Shown one piece after another: positions 13,899 to 24,134 of a DNA stretch of 64,000 bases. The stretch is from an uncultured Clostridia bacterium (GTDB taxonomy: Bacteria > Bacillota > Clostridia > Oscillospirales > Oscillospiraceae). The notes beneath the pieces were generated by a model, which saw only the letters and a list, made by a program, of their open reading frames with translations, did not search any database and was not told the DNA's origin. A program made the position numbers and the translations under genes. Numbering within the stretch: position 1 is the first letter of the stretch; the number at the start of each line of letters is the position of its first letter. The stretch covers positions 1 to 64,000 of the forward strand of contig CAMCRV010000007.1 of assembly GCA_945877365.1 (NCBI GenBank), written 5' to 3'.

Positions 13899-16859
13899 TT
13901 ATTGCTCATCCAAAAACTTTTGCAAAGTCTGCACCACTTCTTCGATGTTGATGGGCTTGGACAGGAAGCCGTCCATGCCGCACTGGGCGGCGGCTTTGCG
14001 ATCCTCGTCGAAGGCGTTGGCAGTCATGGCAAGAATGTGAATGCCGGCCTTCCGGGGGTCGGGCAGGGCGCGGATTTGCCGGGTGGCGGTGAAGCCGTCC
14101 ATAATGGGCATCTGAATATCCATCAGCACCAGATCGTAGGTGCCGGCGGGGGCGGAGGCCACCTTCTCCACAGCGACTTTACCGTTCTCTGCCACATCGA
14201 TGATGAAGCCGTATTCCCCCAGAATTTCCATGGCGATTTCCTGATTCAGCGCGTTGTCCTCCACCAGCAGCAGCCGCCTGCCGGCAAAGCAGGTCATGTG
14301 ACCCAGCTGAGGCGCGGAGCCTTCGGACGGCTCATCCTTCTGCCCCAGCGCGGACAGCAGGGAAGCGCGGAGGTCGGACAGGAACATGGGCTTGGAGCAG
14401 AAGGCGGTGACGCCGGCGGCCCGGGCCTCCACCTCGATATCCGCCCAGTCGTAGGCGGTGAGGATGATGATGGGGGTCTGATCTCCCAGGGAGCGGATAC
14501 GCCGGGTGACCTCGATACCGTTCATATCCGGCAGCCGCCAGTCGATGATATAGGCGTGGAAGGGATCGTTGATCTCGATGGACTGCTTTGCCCGGAGGAC
14601 GGCCTCCTTGCCGGACAGGGTCCATTCGGAACGCATACCCACCTGAAGCAGCATCTTGGTGACGCTGTCGCAGGTGTTGAAGTCGTCGTCCACCACCAGA
14701 GCCTTCAGTCCCTCCAGCTGGGCGATTTTCTCAACGCTCCGGCGTTCCGATTGCAGCCGCAGTGTCAGCCGGACGACAAATTCCGTGCCCTTGTCCAGCT
14801 GGGTGAAGACCTGAATGGTGCCGCCCATCATGTCGATGATGTTTTTGGAGATGGCCATGCCCAGACCGGTGCCCTGAATCCGGCTGACGGTGGAGGTGCG
14901 CTCCCGCTCGAAGGGCTCAAAGATCCGCTGGGCAAACTCCTGGGACATACCGATGCCGGAGTCCTTCACCCGGATCTCATACAGCCCCTTGCCCTCCGGA
15001 GCTCCCAGCAGCTGCGCCACCCGGACGGAAACGGTGCCCCCGGGAGGCGTGAATTTGATGGCGTTGGACAGCAGGTTCAGAAGCACCTGATTCAGACGGG
15101 TCTTGTCGCAGAACACATCCTCGTCGGTGACATCCAGAATGTCCATGTAAAGATCCAGCTGCTTGGCGTGGATCTGACCGCTGATGATGGTCTTGATATC
15201 GTGGAACACATCCGACAGGTTGACCTCCTGCTCCTCCAGCTGAATTTTGCCGCTTTCAATGCGGCTCATGTCCAGCACATCGTTGATGAGGCTCAGCAGG
15301 TGGTTGCCGGAGGAGAGAATTTTTGCCAGATAGTCCTTCACCTTCTCGGTGCTGCCCACATTGGCGATGGCCAGGGTGGTGAAGCCGATGATGGCGTTCA
15401 TGGGGGTGCGGATGTCGTGGGACATATTGCTCAGGAAGGTGGACTTGGCCTGATTGGCGCTGCGGGCGGCGGCCACGGCATCCTCCAGATCCCGGGCGGT
15501 GCGCTTCTCCGCGGTTCGGTCGGAGAACACCAGAATGTACTTCTTGTGCCCCTGAAGCTCCCGGCACAGGGCGGTGCAGTGGAACCACCGGGCTTCGCTG
15601 CCGGCCTGATGGAGGTATTCCCGCTCCCATTCGCGCTGCTGGCCGGGTTCCATGGAGGGCAGCAGATTCAGGATCGGCACCTCCCCGGGGTCCCGGCGCA
15701 GATGGTTCAGAATCCGGATATCGGCCCGGGCGTCCTTCTCCGGGATGCCCAGCAGCCGCTCAATGTTGGGGCTGATGTAGTCGGTGCGCAGGTGGGCGGC
15801 ATCCAGCATCAGGAAGACATCGTCCACATTGCTGGAAAGGGTGGCAAACAGCGCCTCCCGGTACAGAAGCTCCGTGTCCTTCTGGCGCATGGCCAAACGG
15901 CTTCTGCGCAGCAGAACAAAGACGAGAATTCCCGTAAGGAAAATGGCAATGGCGGCAACCAGCGTCATGGTGGAGGCCTGAAGCCGGTTCATGCTGGCGT
16001 TGACCACATCGGTGGGGGCGATGCCCAGCAGCACCCAGTCCTGAAAGCCTGCCGGCTCATAGACCAGATAGTAGTCCTGATTGTCGATGGCGAGGGCGGC
16101 GGCGCCGGAATCCTGAAGGAGGAAGCTCTGCTGAAGGGCGTTGATTTCCTCCTGGGTGCAGGTGGAGCGCTGCTGCAGCATGGCAAGGAAGTTGTGGGTA
16201 TTGGAGAACAGCGCCTCGGCATTGTTCAGCACCACCCGTCCGTCGGGGCGGATAATATAGGAGCCGGACTGACCGTCGAAGGCGGAAACCTCCAGAGTGC
16301 GCACCAGATCGGAGTTGTTGAAGCTGACGGCAATGGCCTCATAGGTAAAGTCCCGATAGGTTCCCGGCTGGGTGGGGATGGCGAAGACGATGATCTCCGG
16401 CTGACCGGGCACCACGGAGGCCACCGCCACATTCTGCCGCCTCAGAATCAGATCCGGCAGGCTGTCCTTCAGATCCAGATAGCCGGTCTGGCCGCTGAGG
16501 GTGCGGTAGCTGCCCTGCCGGGAGATGAAGTAGAAATCGGTGAAGCCGTTTTCCTCCTGCGCCGTGGTCAGGTACAGGTCGATCCTGTCATCACTTTCCG
16601 TCTCGCAGAGGTAAGGCTCCCACATCCGCAGGGCGCCCCAGTTCCGCCCCACCAGATTATACAGCGCCACATTGGCCTGATGGTAGATCTCCGACAGGTG
16701 GGCGGTGGACTCGGTGTAGATGGTTTCGGATACGAAGGAATAATAGCGGACACCGGCGATTACCAGACAGAGGCAGAGACACAGTACAGCCAGAGCCGCC
16801 GGAAGGGCGACAAGGGGATGCTTTGTTCCGGGACGGCGCTTTTTCTTTTGTCGATTCAT
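13899..16859 (-). CDS. hybrid sensor histidine kinase with two C-terminal receiver domains
   Basis: Two TM helices around an extracytoplasmic sensor, HisKA (STFLSNMSHDIRTPMNAIIGFT), HATPase (GTGLGMAISKNIIDMMGG), two REC domains (IDWRLPDMNGIEVTRRIRS; LMDIQMPIMDGFTATRQIR). No Hpt domain at C-terminus. Confidence 0.93.
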   Translation of the reverse strand: MNRQKKKRRPGTKHPLVALPAALAVLCLCLCLVIAGVRYYSFVSETIYTESTAHLSEIYHQANVALYNLVGRNWGALRMWEPYLCETESDDRIDLYLTTAQEENGFTDFYFISRQGSYRTLSGQTGYLDLKDSLPDLILRRQNVAVASVVPGQPEIIVFAIPTQPGTYRDFTYEAIAVSFNNSDLVRTLEVSAFDGQSGSYIIRPDGRVVLNNAEALFSNTHNFLAMLQQRSTCTQEEINALQQSFLLQDSGAAALAIDNQDYYLVYEPAGFQDWVLLGIAPTDVVNASMNRLQASTMTLVAAIAIFLTGILVFVLLRRSRLAMRQKDTELLYREALFATLSSNVDDVFLMLDAAHLRTDYISPNIERLLGIPEKDARADIRILNHLRRDPGEVPILNLLPSMEPGQQREWEREYLHQAGSEARWFHCTALCRELQGHKKYILVFSDRTAEKRTARDLEDAVAAARSANQAKSTFLSNMSHDIRTPMNAIIGFTTLAIANVGSTEKVKDYLAKILSSGNHLLSLINDVLDMSRIESGKIQLEEQEVNLSDVFHDIKTIISGQIHAKQLDLYMDILDVTDEDVFCDKTRLNQVLLNLLSNAIKFTPPGGTVSVRVAQLLGAPEGKGLYEIRVKDSGIGMSQEFAQRIFEPFERERTSTVSRIQGTGLGMAISKNIIDMMGGTIQVFTQLDKGTEFVVRLTLRLQSERRSVEKIAQLEGLKALVVDDDFNTCDSVTKMLLQVGMRSEWTLSGKEAVLRAKQSIEINDPFHAYIIDWRLPDMNGIEVTRRIRSLGDQTPIIILTAYDWADIEVEARAAGVTAFCSKPMFLSDLRASLLSALGQKDEPSEGSAPQLGHMTCFAGRRLLLVEDNALNQEIAMEILGEYGFIIDVAENGKVAVEKVASAPAGTYDLVLMDIQMPIMDGFTATRQIRALPDPRKAGIHILAMTANAFDEDRKAAAQCGMDGFLSKPINIEEVVQTLQKFLDEQ

Positions 16860-17143
16860 AGCATTTTCCTATCCTTATATTAGAAACGCTTTTCAGGCGG
16901 TTTGAATGCGTATACATTAATTTTTATATCATAACATCTTATCCCTGTCATTACAAGCATTATTGGAAAATTATATGGGGTTTTTCGCCTGCGCTGATGT
17001 CGAAAAACGGGGCTTTTTGAAAAACCCGGCACAGATGATACGCTGCCGCAGGAGAGAAGAAAATTGGAAATTTATGGGAATTATGAAAAACAACGGACAG
17101 AGACTGTGCGTTTTGTGCAATGTGCAAAATTCCCTGCAAATTA

Positions 17144-17172
17144 TTGACAATGACGATAAATTGTGGTATATA
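17144..17172 (+). promoter_or_regulatory. sigma70-type promoter of the ABC/oxidoreductase operon
   Basis: TTGACA, 17-nt spacer, TATATA. Confidence 0.6.
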
Positions 17173-17276
17173 ACTCTTGCACAGTTGTGCGATTTGAATA
17201 ATGAATTTGCGTATTTGAATGGTGTATTCAACAGCCCGCCGGGCTGTGAATAAAACAAAACTGGAGGAATTTAAAA

Positions 17277-18305
17277 ATGAAAAAGCTCACTGCTATGCTT
17301 CTGGCTCTGGCAATGGTGCTGTCTCTGGCTGCCTGCGGCGGTTCTTCTGCCCCCGCTCCCACCGAGGCTCCCGCTGCTCAGGCTCCTGCCGCTACCGAGG
17401 CTCCCGCTGCAACTGAGGCTCCCGCCCCCGCTGCCAAGGAGGTCAAGGTCGGTATCGCTGCTCCCGATGTCACCCACGGCTGGGTCGCCGGTGTTGCTTA
17501 CTATGCTGAGAAGTACTGCAAGGACAACGGCATCGAGTACATGATTACCACTTCCAAGGACGCCGCTTCCATGACCACCGCTCTGGATGATCTGGTAGCA
17601 TGGGGCGCCACCGTTATCGTCTCCTGGCCCCAGTGGACCGGCATGGAGACCGCTCTGCAGGGCATCATCGACATGGGCATCCCCGTGGTCAACTTCGATG
17701 TGGATGTGGACTGCCAGGGCATCTACAAGGTCACCGGCGATAACTACGACATGGGCTATCAGTCCGCAAAGTACATCATCGAGAAGGTTGGCGAGGCTGC
17801 CAACATCGTCGTGATGGATGTTCCCTCCTCCGGCTCCGTCTGCGAGCTGCGTAAGCAGGGCTTCTATGACTACCTGAAGGAAGTCAACTACGATCAGTCC
17901 AACATCTTCGAGGTTCAGCTGGAGTCCTTCGCCCGCGACAAGGGTCTGGCAGGCATGGCTGATGTTCTGGAGGCTCATCCCCAGATCGATGCCGTCTTCT
18001 CCATGGACGACGAGACCTCTATGGGCTGCATCCAGGCCATCACCGAGGCTGGCCGTACCGACATCAAGGCCATGACCGGTGGCGGCGGCTGCCAGGAGTA
18101 CTTCCGTATGATCGCTGACGAGACCTATGCTGATCTGGGTCTGGCCTCCGCTCTGTACTCCCCCGCCATGTCTCAGGATACCATCCGCACCGCCATCGAG
18201 CTGCTGCAGGGTGGCCATCCCGATCCCGTGGTTGTGATCCCCACCACCATCGTCAGTGCCGCCAATGTGGCTGACTACCTGGATCCCGAGAACACCGTTT
18301 ACTAA
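17277..18305 (+). CDS. sugar ABC transporter substrate-binding lipoprotein (periplasmic-binding type 1)
   Basis: Lipobox SLAACGG, Ala/Pro-rich linker, type-1 binding-protein fold pattern (IDMGIPVVNFDVDVDCQGIYKVTGDNYDMGYQSAKYI). Confidence 0.9.
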   Translation: MKKLTAMLLALAMVLSLAACGGSSAPAPTEAPAAQAPAATEAPAATEAPAPAAKEVKVGIAAPDVTHGWVAGVAYYAEKYCKDNGIEYMITTSKDAASMTTALDDLVAWGATVIVSWPQWTGMETALQGIIDMGIPVVNFDVDVDCQGIYKVTGDNYDMGYQSAKYIIEKVGEAANIVVMDVPSSGSVCELRKQGFYDYLKEVNYDQSNIFEVQLESFARDKGLAGMADVLEAHPQIDAVFSMDDETSMGCIQAITEAGRTDIKAMTGGGGCQEYFRMIADETYADLGLASALYSPAMSQDTIRTAIELLQGGHPDPVVVIPTTIVSAANVADYLDPENTVY

Positions 18306-18450
18306 TTTCATCGCAAGATAACCTGTGGGGCTATGGCTCAATAGCCATAGCCCCCTTCCTTTTCGTGAAAAAGTGCCGAAACCGCCGTTGCGGCGCATTT
18401 CGGCAGTTTTTTGCGAAAACATATATGAGCAAAAGAATGGAAGTGATCGC

Positions 18451-19956
18451 TTGAATCTTTCGATGCAGAAAATCAACAAGTCCTTCGGTGCCAACCGGGT
18501 GCTTCGGGAAGTGGATTTCTCCCTGGCAACGGGGGAAATCTGTGCGCTGCTGGGAGAAAACGGCGCCGGAAAGTCTACCCTGATGAACATTCTGGGCGGC
18601 GTCCTTCCTGCTGACGGCGGCACCATTTCTCTGGACGGAAAACCGGTGAACTTTGCCACTCCGGTGGACTCTCTGGATGCGGGCATCGGCTTCATCCATC
18701 AGGAGCTGAACCTCATCAACGACCTGACCATCTATGAGAATATGTTCATCACCCACCTGCCCCAAAAGGGGATTCTGCTGGACAAGGCTCTGATGCAGAG
18801 CAAAACCCGGCAGCTGTTTGAGAAAATGAATCTGGATCTGGACCCCAACACCATGGTCCGGGATCTGGATGCCAGCTACAAGCAGATTGTGGAGATTTCC
18901 CGGGCTCTGATGCAGGATGCCTCCATCATCATCATGGACGAGCCCACCACCTCCCTGACAGATCCGGAGATTCAGCGGGTCTTTGCCATGATGCGCACTC
19001 TGAAAGAGCAGGGGGTGGGCATCATCTTCATCAGCCACAAGCTGGGTGAGGTCATGGAGATCTGCGACCGCTACACCGTCCTCCGGGACGGCAACATGGT
19101 GGCCCAGGGACTGGTGAAGGACACCAACCCCAAGGCACTGGCCGAGTACATGGTGGGTCACGAGATCCACACGGAATCCCTGAAGCGGGAGCAGGAGTAC
19201 GGCGAGGAGAAGCTCCGGCTGGAGAATCTCAGCGACGGAAAGCATTTCCATGACATCTCCCTGTCCGTCCGGGCAGGTGAGGTGCTGGGTGTCACCGGCC
19301 TGCTGGGAGACGGCAGAAGCGAGCTGTTCCAGACGGTGTTCGGAGCCATGGGTCGCCACTACACCGGTCAAGTGTATCTGGACGGAAAGAAAATCCACTT
19401 CTCAAATACCCATCAGGCACTGGATGCCGGTCTTGCCTACCTGCCCAGAAACCGGAAGGAAAACGCCATTCTGAAGGATATGTCCATTCTGGACAACGGC
19501 TCCATCGTCTACCTGCCCAAGCTGGTTCGGGGGCTGTTTATCGATGAAAAGAAGCAGCAGGAGGCCTTCCGGGTGCAGCAGGAGGAGCTGCGGATCAAGA
19601 TGGGAGACCAGTATGATCTCATCACCAGCCTCTCCGGCGGCAACCAGCAGAAGGTGGTTCTGGCCAAATGGGTGATGTCCAGCCCCAAGGTGCTGATTCT
19701 GGACAACCCCAGTCAGGGCGTGGATGTGGGTGCCAAGGAGGAGATTTACGGCATCATCCACCGACTGGCCGAGAGCGGCGTGGCTGTGGTGGTGCTCAGC
19801 TCCGAGGCACAGGAGGTGATCCGGGTCTGCGACAGCAGCCTTGTGATGTACCATGGCCGCATCGTGGGCCGGGTCTGTGGAGAGGACATGAACGAAAAGC
19901 ACATTATGTATCTTGCCACCGGCGGCAATCAGACTGAGAAAGAGGGGGTAAAGTAA
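18451..19956 (+). CDS. sugar ABC transporter ATP-binding protein (RbsA/MglA-like, two ATPase domains)
   Basis: GENGAGKSTLMNILGG, IHQELNL, second-domain LSGGNQQKVVLAKW. TTG start with ggaag RBS inferred. Confidence 0.93.
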   Translation: MNLSMQKINKSFGANRVLREVDFSLATGEICALLGENGAGKSTLMNILGGVLPADGGTISLDGKPVNFATPVDSLDAGIGFIHQELNLINDLTIYENMFITHLPQKGILLDKALMQSKTRQLFEKMNLDLDPNTMVRDLDASYKQIVEISRALMQDASIIIMDEPTTSLTDPEIQRVFAMMRTLKEQGVGIIFISHKLGEVMEICDRYTVLRDGNMVAQGLVKDTNPKALAEYMVGHEIHTESLKREQEYGEEKLRLENLSDGKHFHDISLSVRAGEVLGVTGLLGDGRSELFQTVFGAMGRHYTGQVYLDGKKIHFSNTHQALDAGLAYLPRNRKENAILKDMSILDNGSIVYLPKLVRGLFIDEKKQQEAFRVQQEELRIKMGDQYDLITSLSGGNQQKVVLAKWVMSSPKVLILDNPSQGVDVGAKEEIYGIIHRLAESGVAVVVLSSEAQEVIRVCDSSLVMYHGRIVGRVCGEDMNEKHIMYLATGGNQTEKEGVK

Positions 19957-19959
19957 CCC

Positions 19960-21000
19960 ATGAATAAAAACGCTACTTTGAATAAGCAGGAGACTCTCAG
20001 CAGGTTCCGGGAGTCCTGGTCCAAAAACAGCATTCTGTCCACCCTGTTTGCGCTGGTGGTGATGGTGCTGATTCAGGCAGTGGTGCAGGGCATCAATGCA
20101 GGCTCCTTCACCGGTATGTTCGGAAAAATGTGGATGGCATGGCTGAACATCCTGCGCAACAACGCCTATGCCGGCGTGATTGCACTGGGTATGTGCTTCG
20201 CCATCATCTCCGGCGGCATTGACCTGTCCGTGGGCTCCACCCTGTGCGCCATCGGCGCGGCCCTGCTGTATATGCTGGACGAGGTCAACGGCCCCTTGGC
20301 AGCCATGGGCATCACCGGCCCTCTGACCTACATCATCGCCATTGTGGCAGCCCTTGCGATGGGTGCCCTCATGGGCGGCCTCAACGGTGCGCTGGTTGCC
20401 TACGGCAAGCTGCCTCCCTTCATCGCTACTCTGGGCACCATGAAGATTTTCCGCTCCGTGACCCAGCAGCTGACCCAGACCTTCAATCCCGCCGTGCCCG
20501 CAGGCTTCAAGGCCATCGCCTCCACCCGGATTGGCAGGCAGATCATTCTGCCCATCATCTACTGGGTGATTATGGTGATCATCATGCACATCATCTTCAA
20601 AAAGACCGCCTTTGGCCGCCAGACCATCGCCGTTGGCTCCAACGAGAAGGCTGCCAAGCTCTCCGGCATCAATGTGGCCAAGGTGAAGATGAAGATTTAC
20701 GCGTTGGGCGGCATGATGTGCGCCATCGGTGCCATCATTTACATCGCCAGAATCGGCTCTATGGACTTTGCCAACGCAGGCTCCGGCTATGAGATGGATG
20801 CCATCGCCGCCGTTGTGGTGGGCGGCACCTCCATGGCAGGCGGCAAGGGCAGCCTGGTGGGCGCCTTCATCGGTATGCTGATTATCGGTGTGATGAACAA
20901 CATCCTCAACACCGTGGGCGTGCCCACCTTCCTGTGCGAGGCAGTGAAGGGTCTGATTATCATCTTCGCGGTGCTGCTGCAGAAGAAGGACAACAACTGA
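19960..21000 (+). CDS. sugar ABC transporter permease (RbsC-like)
   Basis: GGIDLSVGS motif; polytopic. Confidence 0.93.
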   Translation: MNKNATLNKQETLSRFRESWSKNSILSTLFALVVMVLIQAVVQGINAGSFTGMFGKMWMAWLNILRNNAYAGVIALGMCFAIISGGIDLSVGSTLCAIGAALLYMLDEVNGPLAAMGITGPLTYIIAIVAALAMGALMGGLNGALVAYGKLPPFIATLGTMKIFRSVTQQLTQTFNPAVPAGFKAIASTRIGRQIILPIIYWVIMVIIMHIIFKKTAFGRQTIAVGSNEKAAKLSGINVAKVKMKIYALGGMMCAIGAIIYIARIGSMDFANAGSGYEMDAIAAVVVGGTSMAGGKGSLVGAFIGMLIIGVMNNILNTVGVPTFLCEAVKGLIIIFAVLLQKKDNN

Positions 21001-21019
21001 TATACGGGAGGAAATCACC

Positions 21020-22063
21020 ATGTTTGGAATCGGTATCATCGGCTGCGGCAAGATTGCCCAGGTTCGCCATATCCCTGAGTACGCAGACCACCCCGAAGCA
21101 AAGCTGCTGGGCTTTTACGACATCAACCAGCAGCGTGCTGCCGCGCTGGCTGAGCAGTACGGCGGCACCGCCTACGCTACGGTAGAGGAGCTGCTGAAAA
21201 ATCCTGAGATTCAGGCAGTATCCATCTGCGCTGCCAACTTCGCCCATGCGGAGCTGACCATCGCCGCCCTCAACGCAGGCAAGGATGTCCTGTGCGAAAA
21301 GCCTATGGCCATCACCCTGCCGGAGTGCGAGGCCATGGTGGAGGCAGCGGACAAAAACGGCAAATTCCTGATGATCGGCCACAACCAGCGGCTGGCCAAG
21401 GCTCACAGCATGGCAAGAAAGCTGATTGTAGACGGCCTTATCGGCGACATCATCACCTTCCGCACCACCTTCGGTCACGGTGGCCCCGAGACCTGGTCCG
21501 TGGACCCCGGCCTGAATACCTGGTTCTTCGACAAAAACCGGGCTGCCATGGGTGCTATGGCGGATCTGGGCATCCACAAGACCGACCTGATTCAGTATCT
21601 CACCGGCCAGCAGGTTGTGCGCACCACCGCCCGGGTGACGACGCTGGATAAGCGGGATGCTCAGGGCAATCTCATCAGCGTGGACGACAATGCCGTGTGT
21701 ATCTACGAGATGTCCGGCGGAGCCATGGGCACCATGACCGCCAGCTGGACCTACTACGGCGCGGAGGACAACTCCACCATCCTCTATGGCACCAAGGGCA
21801 TTATGCGGATCTATGACGATCCCGCCGCCGCCATCAAGGTGATTCTGCCCGACGGCAGCAAGATCAGCTACGATGTGGAGGCCATTCAGACCAACGACAA
21901 CCAGACCAAGTCCGGTGTCATCGACCTGTGGATGGATTGTCTGGTGAACCGCAAGGCTCCGGAGATCTCCGGCCGCAGTGCGCTGGCTGCCATGCGCGCC
22001 GTATTCGCATCCATCCAGTCTTCCGAGACCGGCAAGGCTGTGGACATCCCCGAAAACAGATAA
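21020..22063 (+). CDS. Gfo/Idh/MocA family oxidoreductase
   Basis: GIGIIGCGKIAQVRHIPEY, GKDVLCEKPMAITLPE. Confidence 0.92.
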   Translation: MFGIGIIGCGKIAQVRHIPEYADHPEAKLLGFYDINQQRAAALAEQYGGTAYATVEELLKNPEIQAVSICAANFAHAELTIAALNAGKDVLCEKPMAITLPECEAMVEAADKNGKFLMIGHNQRLAKAHSMARKLIVDGLIGDIITFRTTFGHGGPETWSVDPGLNTWFFDKNRAAMGAMADLGIHKTDLIQYLTGQQVVRTTARVTTLDKRDAQGNLISVDDNAVCIYEMSGGAMGTMTASWTYYGAEDNSTILYGTKGIMRIYDDPAAAIKVILPDGSKISYDVEAIQTNDNQTKSGVIDLWMDCLVNRKAPEISGRSALAAMRAVFASIQSSETGKAVDIPENR

Positions 22064-22076
22064 GGAGGAAACCGGT

Positions 22077-23000
22077 ATGATGAAATTTGGTCTGCTGACA
22101 GCCATTCTGGATGGCTGGAGCTTTGAAGAAGTGGTGGACATTGCCTCCGGAATGGGCTTCAAGTGCCTGGAGGTGGCCTGCTGGCCTGCCGGTAAGGCCG
22201 AGCGGCGTTATGCCGGTGTCAGCCACATCGACTGCGAGCGGGTCTGTGAGGACGACGCCTATGCCGCCTATGTCAAGGAGCTGGTGGCATCCAAGGGACT
22301 GGAAATCTCCTCTCTGGCCTTCTACCCCAACACCATGGATCCCAATCCCGAAAAGCGGGAGGCTGCCATCACCCACCTGAAGGCCGTGATTCGTGCCTCC
22401 GCCAAGCTGGGGGTGAACATGGTCACCACCTTCGTGGGCAAGGATCAGTACAAGACCTTTGAGGAAAATATTGAGCTGTTCAAGCAGATCTGGCCGGACA
22501 TCATCGCTCTGGCTGAGGAGCAGGGCGTGAAGATTGCCATCGAGAACTGCCCCATGCTCTTCGGTGCCGACCAGTGGCCCGGCGGCCAGAACCTGATGTG
22601 CACCCCCAAGATCTACCGCCAGTTGTTTGAGATCATTCCCTCTGCCAATTTTGGCCTGAACTTCGACCCCAGCCACTATGTCTGGCAGGGACTGGACTAT
22701 CTGAAGACCGTCTACGAATTTTCTGACCGGATTTTCCACATCCACTTCAAGGATATCAAGCTGTATCCGGAGAAGCTGGCCCAGTGCGGTGTGCTGGCCT
22801 ATCCTCTGGACTATATGTCCCCCAAGATTCCCGGTCTGGGAGATGTGAACTGGGGTGCCTTCGTCTCTGCCCTCAACGACATCCGCTTCAACGGCTGCGC
22901 TGTCATCGAGGTGGAGGACAAGGCCTTTGAGGGCAGCCGGGAGGACATCCTCAACTCCATCCGCCTGAGCAAGCGGTATCTGGACAATTACCTGATCTAG
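22077..23000 (+). CDS. sugar phosphate isomerase/epimerase (AP endonuclease 2-like TIM barrel)
   Basis: MMKFGLLTAILDGWSFEEVVDIASGMGFKCLEVACW...; FNFDPSH-type motif NFGLNFDPSHYVWQG; HIHFKDIK. Confidence 0.9.
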   Translation: MMKFGLLTAILDGWSFEEVVDIASGMGFKCLEVACWPAGKAERRYAGVSHIDCERVCEDDAYAAYVKELVASKGLEISSLAFYPNTMDPNPEKREAAITHLKAVIRASAKLGVNMVTTFVGKDQYKTFEENIELFKQIWPDIIALAEEQGVKIAIENCPMLFGADQWPGGQNLMCTPKIYRQLFEIIPSANFGLNFDPSHYVWQGLDYLKTVYEFSDRIFHIHFKDIKLYPEKLAQCGVLAYPLDYMSPKIPGLGDVNWGAFVSALNDIRFNGCAVIEVEDKAFEGSREDILNSIRLSKRYLDNYLI

Positions 23001-23012
23001 GAGGAGAGTACC

Positions 23013-23828
23013 ATGATGGATCGGATTATTGCCGTCAATTCCAACTGCTACCACGGCTACTCCATTGAGGAGGCCATTGCCGGTATCAAGGCCGCAGGCT
23101 TTCACTACATCGAGCTCACTGCCACCAAGGGCTGGACGGAGCATGTTTTCCCCGACCAGAGCTTTGAGCGGCTGCTGGAGGTGAAGGATCTTCTGGATGA
23201 GGCCGGGCTGATTCCCTTTGCCATGAGCGGCCACACCAACCTGATGGACAAGGAGCGGATTGGCGACTTCGTGAAGAACATCCGCCTTGCCCACTTCTTC
23301 GGGGCAAAGTACATCGTCTCCTCCATCGGCGAGGCTCACCTGAAGGACAACGCCGTGGCCTCCAATGAGGTGGTGGCGGAGCATATCCGGGGCTTCCTGC
23401 CGTATCTGGAAAAATACGACATGATTCTGGTGCTGGAGGTTCACGGCGACCATGGCACCGGCGTGATTCTGAAGCAGATTGCACAGCTGGTGGGTTCCGA
23501 CCGGGTTCGGGTGAACTACGACACCGCCAACGCCATCTTCTACGGCGATGTGGATGTGGTGGAGGATCTGGGTCAGTGCATGGACAAGGTGGGCTACATC
23601 CACCTGAAGGAAAAGGCCGGCGGCCGTCAGGAGTGGGACTTCCCGGCACTGGGCAAGGGCTATGTGCCCTTCCCGGAGCTGTTTGCCATGCTGGAAAAAG
23701 CCGGAAATTCCAGCCCCTTCTCCATTGAGATTGAGTTCACCGCCGCAGGAGCCAGGGATCTGGCCGAGGTGAATCAGGCCGTTCTGGACTCCGCCCAATA
23801 CCTGAAGGCACAGGGCTTCGTCCTTTAA
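23013..23828 (+). CDS. sugar phosphate isomerase/epimerase, second paralog
   Basis: YSIEEAIAGIKAAGFHYIELTATKGW, VNYDTANAIFYGDVDVVEDL, YIHLKEKAGG. Confidence 0.9.
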   Translation: MMDRIIAVNSNCYHGYSIEEAIAGIKAAGFHYIELTATKGWTEHVFPDQSFERLLEVKDLLDEAGLIPFAMSGHTNLMDKERIGDFVKNIRLAHFFGAKYIVSSIGEAHLKDNAVASNEVVAEHIRGFLPYLEKYDMILVLEVHGDHGTGVILKQIAQLVGSDRVRVNYDTANAIFYGDVDVVEDLGQCMDKVGYIHLKEKAGGRQEWDFPALGKGYVPFPELFAMLEKAGNSSPFSIEIEFTAAGARDLAEVNQAVLDSAQYLKAQGFVL

Positions 23829-23865
23829 CTTTGCAGGCTTGTCGGGTTAACGCAGCAGGGACGCA

Positions 23866-24050
23866 AATTGTTATTTATCAAATTGACAATTGAAAATTGA
23901 TAATTGACAATGATGGTGTCCCTGCGGGACAATTGAAAAAATCCGTTCATTTCCGTGCGTTTCTTTTTCATTCATCCCGAAGGGATTCCGCAATTGTCCA
24001 TTGTCAATTGTTAATTGTCAATTCGGCGAAGCCGATTAATTCCAATTTTC
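23866..24050. repeat. Family C long inverted repeat inside the operon
   Basis: attgacaattgaaaattgataattgacaatgatggtgtccctgcgggac ... atcccgaagggattccgcaattgtccattgtcaattgttaattgtcaattcggcgaagccgattaattcc. Confidence 0.8.
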
Positions 24051-24134
24051 CCGTCTGCTGAGTCAGGACGAAATGCAGGAAACTTTTTTCAGGGGCGGGC
24101 CAATGGTTCGCCCCAACGCTTTTTGGAGGTAACT

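Noticed and set aside
13773-16883. 1036-aa plus-strand ORF
   Set aside because: Antisense shadow of the hybrid histidine kinase, which has unambiguous domains on the minus strand.
17328-17445. Ala/Pro repeat in the substrate-binding protein as a special domain
   Set aside because: Low-complexity linker after a lipobox is common in surface lipoproteins.
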